The notes: generated from the sequence alone by a model not told the origin. A DNA stretch of 8,678 bases from an uncultured Prevotella sp. (GCA_937889855.1 CALBYK010000081.1:1-8678), one strand, 5' to 3'; shown: positions 1 through 7,396, counted from the stretch's first letter. Numbers and translations are program-made.

Positions 1-1031
1 ATTGCGAACACAAACAGTATCGACACGCCCCACAACATAGCACGCATAAACCGGTTCTGTTGCGACAGCTTTTCGCGGTAGTTTGACACGATGACCGGTA
101 ATTTCTGTGAGATTTCCAATATTCGCAGCCGGTTGTTGTAGCTCTTTGCGTCGTTCATTGCAAAGTTGATATATCGCTCGGCACGTAGTATGTTCTTGTC
201 GCCTTTCTTGTATAGATACATTGCAAGGTCTTGTAGTGCGAGATTCTCCCGTGTGCAGCTTAGCAGGTCGCTTATGCATGCGTTCAGCAGATACTGCTCA
301 TAGCGTATGTTGTCGTTGTTTGCACTGTAGTTGTTGGCAATGGCAAATGATGCCATTGCATACCATCGCGACTCTACCGGCACCTTTTTCAGCGTGAGGA
401 AGTAATGTTCGAGTGCGCGGCTGTCGTTGCGGTCGACATATATATAGTATTCACCGAGAAAGAAGTCGCGGTATGGGTCGTTCTTGTCGAGCATAGCGAC
501 AGCCTGCCGCAGATAGTTGGCAGCGAGTTTCCGGTAGCGTGGCGAATAGGTTTGGTCGTGGCAGTAGTCGGCCCAGTAGGTGTAGATGAAGTATGATGTT
601 ATGGTATAGTCAAATCTCAGAGACGCGTCGATAGTTGTTGAGTCGATTTCTCTAAGCAGTCCCACTGCTTCGCCGTATAGTCCGCCGACGGCGAGCAGCG
701 ATGATTTTTCAATGCGGCATTTGTCGTGGTGGAACTTGTCGCCAGTGCGGTCGGCCAGTTCGATGGCTTTGTTGACATACACCATTGCAGAGTCGAACTG
801 GAAAACATAGTATTCGTCATACAGTTTTTCGTAGGTGGATAGAATTGTTTCTGGTTTGCTGTTGCTGTTTATCATTGCCTTGTAGAGGTCGATGCGTGCC
901 CGTTTGGAGGCGTATATCTGTTCGACATTGTCGAGCAGACTGTCAAGGCGTTCTGTCAGTCTTGCATTGGTTTGCGCCTTGCAGGTGCAAGTGATAATGA
1001 GAGCAATTATTATTGTCAGAAATCGGCACAT
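1..1031 (-). CDS. SusR-like membrane-spanning PUL regulator (DUF6377-type), C-terminus beyond window
   Basis: The minus-strand frame is open from the ATG at 1031 down to the left edge, giving 343 residues without a stop. A signal peptide covers residues 1-19, with a likely cut before Gln20 (CKA|Q). Residues about 20-325 are helix-rich, with a TPR-like stretch near 78-130. A hydrophobic segment starts near residue 332 (LWGVSILFVFA) and runs off the edge, so a transmembrane helix is just entered. This is the SusR plan: periplasmic sensor, one membrane span, then a cytoplasmic DNA-binding part that would lie outside the window. SusR-type proteins activate a neighbouring susC operon when a periplasmic oligosaccharide is present, and the divergent SusC operon here fits. 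The start is firm: reading upstream in frame, a stop at 1071-1073 comes before any other ATG. A hybrid two-component sensor is possible but less likely, because those usually carry beta-propeller sensors and this one looks helical. Confidence 0.8.
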   Translation of the reverse strand, partial: MCRFLTIIIALIITCTCKAQTNARLTERLDSLLDNVEQIYASKRARIDLYKAMINSNSKPETILSTYEKLYDEYYVFQFDSAMVYVNKAIELADRTGDKFHHDKCRIEKSSLLAVGGLYGEAVGLLREIDSTTIDASLRFDYTITSYFIYTYWADYCHDQTYSPRYRKLAANYLRQAVAMLDKNDPYRDFFLGEYYIYVDRNDSRALEHYFLTLKKVPVESRWYAMASFAIANNYSANNDNIRYEQYLLNACISDLLSCTRENLALQDLAMYLYKKGDKNILRAERYINFAMNDAKSYNNRLRILEISQKLPVIVSNYREKLSQQNRFMRAMLWGVSILFVFA

Positions 1032-1065
1032 AAAGAGAACTGTTTGTTTATAGGTTTTGATAACG

Positions 1066-1096
1066 CAAATTTACTTATTTTTGAAATAAAACCAAA
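1066..1096 (-). promoter_or_regulatory. Promoter of the SusR-like regulator gene (Bacteroides -33/-7 type)
   Basis: On the minus strand, TAAATTTG (1073 to 1066) matches the Bacteroides -7 consensus TAnnTTTG. TTTG (1096 to 1093) matches the -33 box, separated by 19 bases, the usual spacing. Transcription would start near 1062, leaving a leader of about 30 bases before the ATG at 1031. A complete -33/-7 pair suggests basal, activator-independent expression of the regulator, as expected for a sensor that must be present before substrate arrives. The match is read by eye; the start site is inferred. Confidence 0.7.
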
Positions 1097-1245
1097 CGTA
1101 TAAGCTATGAAAAATGCGTATAATCGGTGTTTTTTATCTGCCTTTTAATCAAAGTAAATAATTTCTATATGTACTTAGTATGATGTAGCGCGCTGAATTT
1201 TGCGTTCATTTTCAATGTGTTACGTATGGTGAGATTACATTCTCT

Positions 1246-1267
1246 GTACTTGTGCCGTACTTGGTGC
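1246..1267 (+). promoter_or_regulatory. Candidate activator site: tandem GTACTTG direct repeat
   Basis: GTACTTG occurs at 1246-1252 and again at 1257-1263, 11 bases apart (about one helical turn), each followed by TGC or GTGC. Counted from a start site near 1301, the copies fall at about -55 to -49 and -44 to -38, the usual place for an activator that contacts RNA polymerase. The operon promoter lacks a clear -33 TTTG, so activator dependence is plausible. A related GTACTTA lies 75 bases upstream of the first copy, at 1171-1177. Binding by the SusR-like protein is inference. Confidence 0.4.
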
Positions 1268-1289
1268 AACAACCTGTCCAAATAATATA

Positions 1290-1297
1290 TAACTTTG
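1290..1297 (+). promoter_or_regulatory. -7 promoter element of the SusC operon
   Basis: TAACTTTG matches the Bacteroidetes -7 consensus TAnnTTTG exactly. Transcription would start near 1301, giving a leader of about 38 bases before the SusC ATG at 1339. About 19 bases upstream, where a -33 TTTG should be, the sequence is GCAA/CAAC. The nearest TTG (1261-1263) is 26 bases away and belongs to the direct repeat. A good -7 box with a poor -33 box is typical of promoters that need an activator. Confidence 0.6.
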
Positions 1298-1322
1298 CAA
1301 TCGTCAATCCGAACTAACAACT

Positions 1323-1330
1323 AAAAACAA
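1323..1330 (+). promoter_or_regulatory. A-rich translation leader of the SusC gene (AAAAACAA)
   Basis: AAAAACAA ends 8 bases before the ATG at 1339. There is no Shine-Dalgarno sequence in the leader, as usual for Bacteroidetes, where A residues upstream of the start favour initiation. The same octamer precedes the other three plus-strand genes, which supports the chosen starts. Confidence 0.4.
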
Positions 1331-1338
1331 TATTCAAC

Positions 1339-4338
1339 ATGAAAAAAAACAATCGCAAACTATTCAGTCAGATTGTCGCTTGTTCGATTCTCGCCCTGTC
1401 GCCAGTTGGCGCATACGCGCAGAGCAAGACAATACAAGGTGTAGTGAAAGATGCCAATGGTGAGACCATCATCGGTGCCTCTATTGGGCAGAAGGGCACC
1501 AAGAATGCTACTGTGACCGATATCGACGGACATTTCTCCATATCAGTTCCCGACAATGCTGTGCTTGAAATTTCATATATAGGTTACGACAACCAGCAGG
1601 TGGCCGTGAAAGGAAAGAGCAGCCTGGAGATAACGCTGACCGAGGATGTGCATAAGCTCAATGAGCTTGTTGTTGTCGGCTACGGCGTGATGAAGAAGAA
1701 GGATCTCACAGGCGCCGTCGGCTCGCTTGCCGCAAAGGATATGGAGAATTCGCCAGTGGCCAACATCGGTCAGGCCATCCAGGGAAAGATAGCAGGTCTG
1801 CAGGTGGTCGATGCTGGCAAACCTGGTGACAACGTGTCGATAAAGGTGCGTGGTATGGGGTCGATAAACAACTGCGATCCGTTGGTCGTCATCGATGGCG
1901 TGCCTACCGACCTTGGCATCAACGCGCTTAACATGGCCGATGTGGAGCGTCTTGACGTGCTCAAAGATGCGTCGGCGACAGCCATATACGGAAGTAGGGG
2001 AGCCAATGGCGTGATAATGATAACCACAAAGAAGGGCAAGGAAGGCAAAGGACATCTCTCGCTTTCTGCCAATCTTGCCATACAGAACGCCACAAAGACC
2101 CCGTCGCTGCTCAATGCCGCGCAGTATGCTGCTTTGAGCAACGACATGATGACCAATTCCGGCAATGCCGCCAATCCCGAATGGGCCGACCCGTCATCGC
2201 TCGGCAATGGCACCGACTGGGTGGACGAGCTGCTGCGCACGGGATATATGCAGAATTATACTGTCAGCTATTCAGGTGGCAGCGACAAGGCCCACTACTA
2301 TGTGTCGGGTGGAATGCTCGACCAGACGGGTATCGTGAGCAGTGTGAAGTATCGCCGGTTCACGTTCCAGCAGAACTCCGACGCGCAGGTGCTCAAGTGG
2401 CTAAAGATGGCGAGCAACATCACCGTGTCGGCCGACCGCAAGCAGCAGGGCAGCTACGACATGGGCAGCACCTATCGTGCATTGCCTATATATGCCGTGA
2501 AGGATGCCGACGGCGAATGGACAGGTCCAGAGGGCAACTCTTTGTGGTATGGCAGCGTGCGCAACCCTATTGGTCCGACAACCACCGACCGCCAGCGCAC
2601 CGATGGCTACAACCTCCTCGGCAACATTTCGGCAGAGATAGCCTTCACCAAGTGGCTCAAGTTTAAGAGCACGTTAGGCATCGATGCCAAGTTCTGGTAC
2701 AATGACAACTACACGCCGAAGCACAACTGGAAGCCGACGCCCGTAGAGGAGAGCAGCCGCTACAAGAGCGACAACAAGTCGTTCACATATCTGTGGGACA
2801 ACTACTTCATCTTCGACCACACATTTGCCGGAAAACATCACGTGGGACTCATGGCCGGTACATCGGCACAGTGGAACAACAACGACTATCTCAACGCGCA
2901 GAAAAACGTGTTTGCCTACAACAATGTGCACGAGATGGACAACGGTCAGAAGATGTATGCTATTGGAGGCAACGAGACGGAGTGGGCACTTATGTCGTAT
3001 ATGGCCCGACTCAACTATGAGTATGCCGACCGCTATCTGCTCACTGCCACTGTACGTCGCGACGGTTCGTCACGTTTCGGACGCAACAACCGCTGGGGCA
3101 CGTTCCCCTCTGTGTCGCTCGCATGGCGTGCCTCGGAAGAAGAATGGTTTCCAAAGAACAGTGTGCTCAACGACTTTAAACTGCGCGCCGGCTATGGTGT
3201 GACGGGCAGCCAGGCCAGTGTTGGCAATTATAGCTATCTTGCTTCATACAACACAAGTGTCTATCCGTTTGGCAAGACCGGCACCGAGCAGTCGGCCCTT
3301 GTATCAGCCACACTCGCCAACCCGAATATCCATTGGGAACAAGTGGCACAGACCAATATCGGATTCGATGCAGCACTCTTCAACCAGCGCGTCCACCTCA
3401 CGTTTGACTACTACATCAAGAACACGAGCGACATGCTCGTCAAAGCATCTATACCTATCACTTCGGGATTTGAGGACACCAGCACTACATATACCAATGC
3501 TGGAAAGGTGCGCAACACGGGTTTTGAGGTGTCGCTCAATACGGTGAACCTGCGCGGACCGCTGCAGTGGGAGACTGGACTCGTCTACACCTACAACCGC
3601 AACAAGATAAAGAGTCTGAACAGTTCGGTGCCATACTACATCAACCAGATAAACAACTCCTACGTGACGATGCTCGCCAACGACTATCCTATCAATGTGT
3701 TCTACGGCTACGTCACCGACGGAATTTTCCAAAACGAGCGCGAGGTGCAGCAGCACGCTATACAGGCCGGAGCCGAGCCGGGCGACATACGCTTCAAGGA
3801 TCTCAACAACGATGGCGTGATAAACGACGAGGATCGCACCGTGATAGGCAATCCTAACCCGTCGCACATCTTCTCGCTTAGCAACACGCTTTCGTGGAAA
3901 GGTTTTGAATTGTCGGTATATCTGCAAGGAGTGGCTGGCAACAAAATATTCAATGCCAACAAGATGGACCTCACAGGAATGTCGGCAGCCTACAACCAGC
4001 TCTCTGATGTGCTCTCGCGCTGGCATGGCGAGGGGACAAGCAACACCATGCCGCGTGCCGTATACGGCGACCCCAACCAAAACAACCGTGTGAGCGACCG
4101 CTTCGTCGAGAATGGAACCTATCTGCGACTGAAGAACATCTCGCTGTCGTACAATGTGCCGCAGCAGTGGCTCAAGGCATTGACTCTCAGCTCGGCACGC
4201 ATCACGTTATCGTGTGAGAATGTAGCCACAATAACCGGCTATTCAGGTTTCGACCCGGAGGTGGGCATCAACGGCATCGACCTGTCGAACTATCCCATCT
4301 CGCGCACGTTCAATATCGGATTAAACCTCAATTTCTAA
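1339..4338 (+). CDS. SusC-like TonB-dependent outer membrane transporter
   Basis: This 999-residue protein imports oligosaccharides across the outer membrane using TonB/ExbBD energy, working as a complex with the SusD-like lid protein encoded next. The signal peptide is residues 1-27 (AYA|Q). Residues about 31-102 form the carboxypeptidase-regulatory-like beta domain found at the N-terminus of SusC proteins. The TonB-box region LNELVVVGYG is at 107-116. The plug covers about 120-235 and carries the family signature LKDASATAIYGSRGANGV near 208-225. The barrel fills the rest and ends in the typical NLNF with terminal Phe. A DLNNDGVINDEDR motif, common in this family, is at 821-833. There is no N-terminal STN signalling domain, so control through an ECF sigma/anti-sigma pair is unlikely and the SusR-like neighbour is the better candidate regulator. 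Length is normal and the gene looks intact. Dextran oligosaccharides as cargo are inferred from the GH66 gene downstream. Confidence 0.97.
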   Translation: MKKNNRKLFSQIVACSILALSPVGAYAQSKTIQGVVKDANGETIIGASIGQKGTKNATVTDIDGHFSISVPDNAVLEISYIGYDNQQVAVKGKSSLEITLTEDVHKLNELVVVGYGVMKKKDLTGAVGSLAAKDMENSPVANIGQAIQGKIAGLQVVDAGKPGDNVSIKVRGMGSINNCDPLVVIDGVPTDLGINALNMADVERLDVLKDASATAIYGSRGANGVIMITTKKGKEGKGHLSLSANLAIQNATKTPSLLNAAQYAALSNDMMTNSGNAANPEWADPSSLGNGTDWVDELLRTGYMQNYTVSYSGGSDKAHYYVSGGMLDQTGIVSSVKYRRFTFQQNSDAQVLKWLKMASNITVSADRKQQGSYDMGSTYRALPIYAVKDADGEWTGPEGNSLWYGSVRNPIGPTTTDRQRTDGYNLLGNISAEIAFTKWLKFKSTLGIDAKFWYNDNYTPKHNWKPTPVEESSRYKSDNKSFTYLWDNYFIFDHTFAGKHHVGLMAGTSAQWNNNDYLNAQKNVFAYNNVHEMDNGQKMYAIGGNETEWALMSYMARLNYEYADRYLLTATVRRDGSSRFGRNNRWGTFPSVSLAWRASEEEWFPKNSVLNDFKLRAGYGVTGSQASVGNYSYLASYNTSVYPFGKTGTEQSALVSATLANPNIHWEQVAQTNIGFDAALFNQRVHLTFDYYIKNTSDMLVKASIPITSGFEDTSTTYTNAGKVRNTGFEVSLNTVNLRGPLQWETGLVYTYNRNKIKSLNSSVPYYINQINNSYVTMLANDYPINVFYGYVTDGIFQNEREVQQHAIQAGAEPGDIRFKDLNNDGVINDEDRTVIGNPNPSHIFSLSNTLSWKGFELSVYLQGVAGNKIFNANKMDLTGMSAAYNQLSDVLSRWHGEGTSNTMPRAVYGDPNQNNRVSDRFVENGTYLRLKNISLSYNVPQQWLKALTLSSARITLSCENVATITGYSGFDPEVGINGIDLSNYPISRTFNIGLNLNF

Positions 4339-4344
4339 AAACAA
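4337..4344 (+). promoter_or_regulatory. A-rich translation leader of the SusD gene (AAAAACAA)
   Basis: The octamer overlaps the last two bases of the SusC stop codon (TAA, 4336-4338) and ends 9 bases before the ATG at 4354. The 15-base gap has no Shine-Dalgarno motif and no hairpin, so the two genes are surely co-transcribed. Confidence 0.35.
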
Positions 4345-4353
4345 CGAATCATT

Positions 4354-5847
4354 ATGAAAAAGATATATCTTGCAGCCATTAACCTGCTGCTTGCCGGGAC
4401 GCTTTGCTCATGCAGCGACTTTCTCGACCGCGAACCGAAGAACACGGTAGACCCAACGACGACGGTTGGTGCCGATGTAGCCGTGTCGATGGCCAACGCC
4501 TGCTACCGCACCCTACAATCGTCAAACATGTACAACCAGCGCATCTGGACGCTCGACATCGTGGCGGGCAACAGTGTCGTCGGCGCAGGTGGAGGCGACG
4601 ACGGACTGGAAACTGTCCAGGCATCCAACTTCACCACACAGAGCGACAACGGCATGGCTCTCTATATGTGGCGCTCGCCATGGGTGGGCATCGGACAGTG
4701 CAACATTCTGATAGATGCTCTTGAGGGCAAGAACCCGGAGGCTGGCACTGTGCAGGGTCGCTCGCTCGGCGAGGCTTATTTCCTGCGTGCACATTACTAC
4801 TATATCCTCGTGCGCCTTTATGGAGGTGTGCCCTTGCGTCTGAAACCGTTCAATCCAGGTGAGTCAACCGACATAGCTCGTGCGTCGAAGGACGATGTCT
4901 ACCAGCAGATAATCGCCGATGTCAACAAGTCGTTGGAATTGCTTCCTGCAAAAAGCGAGTATGACGACGAGAATGTAGGACGCGCATCTAAGGATGCCGC
5001 CTACACCATGCTTGCCGACATTTACCTGACACTGGCTCCCGACAACAAAGAGTATTATAATAAGGTGGTTGACCTGTGTGATAAAGTTACGGCACTCGGC
5101 TACGACCTTACGCAGTGTACCTATGAGGGCAATTTCGACGCTACTGTAAACAACGGTCCGGAATCCATATTCGAGGTGCAGTATTCTGGCAATACCGAGT
5201 ATGACTTCTGGGGCAATAATCCGCAGTCGAGCTGGTTGTCGACGTTTATGGGACCGCGCAACTCCAATTTCGTGGCTGGTAGCTATGGCTGGAACCAACC
5301 TACGGAGGAGTTTATGTCGCAGTATGAGGACGGAGACTTGCGCAAGGACCTCACGGTGTTCTACGAGGGATGTCCCGACTATGAGGGTATGCCTTACAAG
5401 AGTAGCTATTCCACTACGGGCTACAACGTGCGTAAGTTCCTCGTATCGAAGACCATATCTCCAGAGTATAACACCAGTCCAGCCAACTTTGTAGTCTATC
5501 GCTATGCCGACGTGCTCCTTATGAAGGCAGAGGCTCTCAACGAGCTTGGCCGCACGGATGAAGCTGCCCAGCCACTCAACATCGTGCGCCACCGTGCAGG
5601 ACTGCCCGACGTGGCAGGACTCTCGCAGGAAGAAATGCGCGAGAAGATTATCCACGAGCGCCGCATCGAACTTGCTTTTGAGGGTCACAGATGGTTCGAC
5701 ATGATTAGATTGCAGCATGGCGACTACGCGCTGAAGTTCCTCAAGTCGATAGGCAAGTCGCGCGTCACGAAAGACCGCTTGCTCTTCCCGATACCGCAGA
5801 CGGAGATGGATGCCAACCAGCTGATGACGCAGAATCCAGGCTATTAA
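4354..5847 (+). CDS. SusD-like (SusD/RagB family) surface glycan-binding lipoprotein
   Basis: This 497-residue lipoprotein is the partner that caps the SusC transporter and binds the glycan at the cell surface. The signal peptide ends in L17-C18-S19 before the lipidated Cys20, followed by Ser-Asp, an acidic start compatible with surface export. The N-terminal SusD-like domain contains the family stretch EAYFLRAHYYYILVRLYGG (140-158). The RagB/SusD C-terminal domain has a TPR-like helix at about 380-399, the signature HERRIELAFEGHRWFDM at 434-450, and the characteristic end LFPIPQTEMDANQLMTQNPGY. Length is usual for the family and no defect is visible. It follows SusC by 15 bases. Binding of alpha-1,6-glucan rather than starch is inferred from the GH66 neighbour; the binding residues cannot be assigned from sequence by eye. 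Confidence 0.96.
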   Translation: MKKIYLAAINLLLAGTLCSCSDFLDREPKNTVDPTTTVGADVAVSMANACYRTLQSSNMYNQRIWTLDIVAGNSVVGAGGGDDGLETVQASNFTTQSDNGMALYMWRSPWVGIGQCNILIDALEGKNPEAGTVQGRSLGEAYFLRAHYYYILVRLYGGVPLRLKPFNPGESTDIARASKDDVYQQIIADVNKSLELLPAKSEYDDENVGRASKDAAYTMLADIYLTLAPDNKEYYNKVVDLCDKVTALGYDLTQCTYEGNFDATVNNGPESIFEVQYSGNTEYDFWGNNPQSSWLSTFMGPRNSNFVAGSYGWNQPTEEFMSQYEDGDLRKDLTVFYEGCPDYEGMPYKSSYSTTGYNVRKFLVSKTISPEYNTSPANFVVYRYADVLLMKAEALNELGRTDEAAQPLNIVRHRAGLPDVAGLSQEEMREKIIHERRIELAFEGHRWFDMIRLQHGDYALKFLKSIGKSRVTKDRLLFPIPQTEMDANQLMTQNPGY

Positions 5848-5853
5848 AAACAA
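5846..5853 (+). promoter_or_regulatory. A-rich leader before the SusE-position gene (AAAAACAA)
   Basis: The octamer overlaps the SusD stop codon (TAA, 5845-5847) but ends 30 bases before the ATG at 5884, much farther than in the other leaders. The 36-base gap is the longest inside the operon, is A/T-rich, and shows no hairpin or second -7 box. Confidence 0.25.
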
Positions 5854-5883
5854 TAAATCAGGAAATATAAAACACTATTCATC

Positions 5884-7380
5884 ATGAGACGTTATATATA
5901 TACCATACTTACCATCCTCTTCGCCGGACTTGCCATCACAGCCTGCTCCGACCAGGACTATGACCAGCTCGACAAGGGCAAGAATCAGCTTGCACTCACC
6001 GCCGACCAGCCTATGTCTGTGCTTGATGAGACCAATCACGCCAGCGATGCCATTACGCTCAACTGGACTACTGGCAACAACTACGGTACTGGCAACCGCA
6101 TCAGCTACCGTCTTGAGCTTGCAAAGGCAGGCACCGACTTTGCCAATCCCTATGTGTGTGTTGACGAGCAGACGCAGACTTATGTATGGAGTGCCAATGT
6201 GGAGAACCTCAACAACATCATTCTCGACAAGATGGGTGGTACTGTTGGCGAGCCTATTGACATTGAAGCACGTGTGACGGCCATCGTCAGCGGTAGTGAC
6301 GAGGTGCAGACAGCCACTGCCTCGTTCTCGGCCACACCTTACGAGCCAGTCACATCTACCCTTTATATTATAGGCAGTGCAGCTCCTAACGGCTGGAGTG
6401 CCGACAATGCTTCGGAGATGACACGCACCGACAATGGACTGTTTACATGGGAAGGTACGCTGGCTGCAGGTGAACTGAAGTTTATCACCACGCTCGGACA
6501 ATTCCTTCCATCATACAATCGTGGCGACAACGGCGAGCCAGTGCTCCGCACAAGCGACGATCAGCCCGATAACAAATGGAATATCGATGAGACACACGAC
6601 TACAAGGTGACAGTCGATTTGCTCGGCGGCACAGTGGCTTTCGAGAAGACAGACGGCGTGAAGCCACTCTTCGACCAACTCTTTTTCGTGGGCAATGCTA
6701 CTGGATGGGGTTTTGAGGCGATGACACGCGATGCCATCGACCCGTTCCTCTTCCGTATGGGCAGAGTGTTCGAACAGGGCAATGGCGGCGAGTTCAAGTT
6801 TGGCACGGCCGACGGTTCATGGGAGAACATGTATAAGGCTACGCAGGCCAACGCCCCATACACCGACCAGTCGATGGAGTTTGTCGCAGGCTACGATCCC
6901 GACAACAAGTGGTTCCTTCAGGATAGCGAGACTGGCAAGGCCTACAAGATTTGTGTAGACATACGCTCGGGCAAGGAACGTATGATGATGAGTGAGTTCA
7001 CTCCGTATGATATGATATACCTTGTCGGCGATGCCACACCAAACGGATGGGACCTTGGCAATGCCACACCTATGACGACAACGGAGAGCCCTTATGTGTT
7101 CACATGGACTGGCCAACTCAATGCCGGCGAATTGAAGTTCTCGTGCGACAAACAGAGCGACTGGGCAGGAGCCTGGTTTATGGCTACATCGGCCGATGCC
7201 GAGCCTAAGGGCACAGCAGAGCCTACGCTGTTCATCAACAAGAGCGACGAGTCGCTGAAGGCACAGTATCTCACAGTAAACGTGGGCGACCTCGACTACA
7301 AGTGGAAGATAACGTCGTCCGGCACATACACCATCACGCTCGATCAGCTCCACGAGACCGTAACTATAACAAAGGATTAA
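5884..7380 (+). CDS. SusE-position surface lipoprotein with three SusE/SusF-like glycan-binding modules
   Basis: This 498-residue lipoprotein probably holds the polysaccharide at the surface beside SusC/SusD. The signal peptide ends I18-T19-A20 before lipidated Cys21, followed by SDQDYDQ, an acidic surface-export type sequence. Residues about 35-155 resemble the SusE N-terminal beta-sandwich domain. Three modules follow at about 158-255, 264-375 and 376-498. Each opens with a Y/F-I/V/L-G strand leading to a Gly-Trp (Trp171, Trp275, Trp389). In modules 1 and 3 a second block, FTW...AGELKF, lies at 187-200 and 406-419. SusE and SusF modules bind starch through such aromatic residues; here the GH66 gene points to dextran. 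It starts 36 bases after SusD and ends 16 bases before the hydrolase. The modular reading comes from family resemblance and internal repetition; ligand specificity is inference. No enzymatic domain is seen. Confidence 0.85.
   Translation: MRRYIYTILTILFAGLAITACSDQDYDQLDKGKNQLALTADQPMSVLDETNHASDAITLNWTTGNNYGTGNRISYRLELAKAGTDFANPYVCVDEQTQTYVWSANVENLNNIILDKMGGTVGEPIDIEARVTAIVSGSDEVQTATASFSATPYEPVTSTLYIIGSAAPNGWSADNASEMTRTDNGLFTWEGTLAAGELKFITTLGQFLPSYNRGDNGEPVLRTSDDQPDNKWNIDETHDYKVTVDLLGGTVAFEKTDGVKPLFDQLFFVGNATGWGFEAMTRDAIDPFLFRMGRVFEQGNGGEFKFGTADGSWENMYKATQANAPYTDQSMEFVAGYDPDNKWFLQDSETGKAYKICVDIRSGKERMMMSEFTPYDMIYLVGDATPNGWDLGNATPMTTTESPYVFTWTGQLNAGELKFSCDKQSDWAGAWFMATSADAEPKGTAEPTLFINKSDESLKAQYLTVNVGDLDYKWKITSSGTYTITLDQLHETVTITKD
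6355..7377 (+). repeat. Three diverged tandem modules inside the SusE-position gene
   Basis: The translated region repeats a unit of about 100-120 residues three times. Units 1 and 3 share APNGW / TPNGW, FTWEGTLAAGELKF / FTWTGQLNAGELKF and KW(N/K)I near the end. Unit 2 keeps only the outline (FVGNATGWGF, GGEFKFG, NKWFL). The similarity is at protein level; the DNA has diverged, so this is old domain duplication and not a recent repeat. Confidence 0.65.
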
Positions 7381-7386
7381 CTCAAC

Positions 7387-7394
7387 AAAAACAA
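7387..7394 (+). promoter_or_regulatory. A-rich translation leader of the GH66 gene (AAAAACAA)
   Basis: The octamer ends 2 bases before the ATG at 7397, within a 16-base gap after the SusE-position gene. As elsewhere in this operon, no Shine-Dalgarno sequence is present. Confidence 0.3.
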
Positions 7395-7396
7395 CG

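Larger units (their letters stand above)
1032..1338. promoter_or_regulatory. Divergent control region between regulator and SusC operon
   Basis: This 307-base AT-rich stretch is the only sizeable non-coding DNA in the window. It separates the two divergent start codons and holds one Bacteroides-type promoter in each direction. Between them lie short repeats: CGTATAA at 1097 and 1117, GTACTTA at 1171, GTACTTG at 1246 and 1257, and an 8-base palindrome AGCGCGCT at 1187-1194. No ORF of convincing length, RNA gene, riboswitch or hairpin terminator was recognised in it. Its position fits shared control of both transcripts by the SusR-like protein. Confidence 0.75.

Noticed and set aside
405..994. 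Short plus-strand ORFs opposite the regulator gene
   Set aside because: The minus-strand frame is continuously open for 343 codons with a signal peptide, TPR-like helices and a membrane span; the plus-strand frames show no coding features.
1187..1194. AGCGCGCT palindrome in the divergent region
   Set aside because: Only 8 bases, single copy, far from both promoters; too likely by chance to call an operator.
1356..1363. Possible antisense promoter inside the start of the SusC gene (CAAACTAT)
   Set aside because: Read on the minus strand it is ATAGTTTG, which fails the TA of TAnnTTTG, and no -33 partner was seen. No support for an antisense small RNA.
1339..1700. STN-type signalling domain and ECF sigma control of the transporter
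   Set aside because: After the signal peptide the protein goes directly into the carboxypeptidase-regulatory-like domain, TonB box and plug; no STN domain and no sigma/anti-sigma genes are present.
3304..4080. Minus-strand ORF of 258 codons opposite the SusC barrel
   Set aside because: Antisense shadow of an intact TonB-dependent transporter; no domain or leader signals.
4864..5853. Long minus-strand ORF (329 codons) opposite the SusD gene
   Set aside because: It lies wholly antisense to a clear SusD family gene, its translation has no recognisable domain, and such shadows are common opposite genes with this codon use.
5848..5883. Internal promoter or processing hairpin in the longest operon gap
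   Set aside because: The 36 bases are AT-rich with no TAnnTTTG box and no inverted repeat able to form a stable stem.
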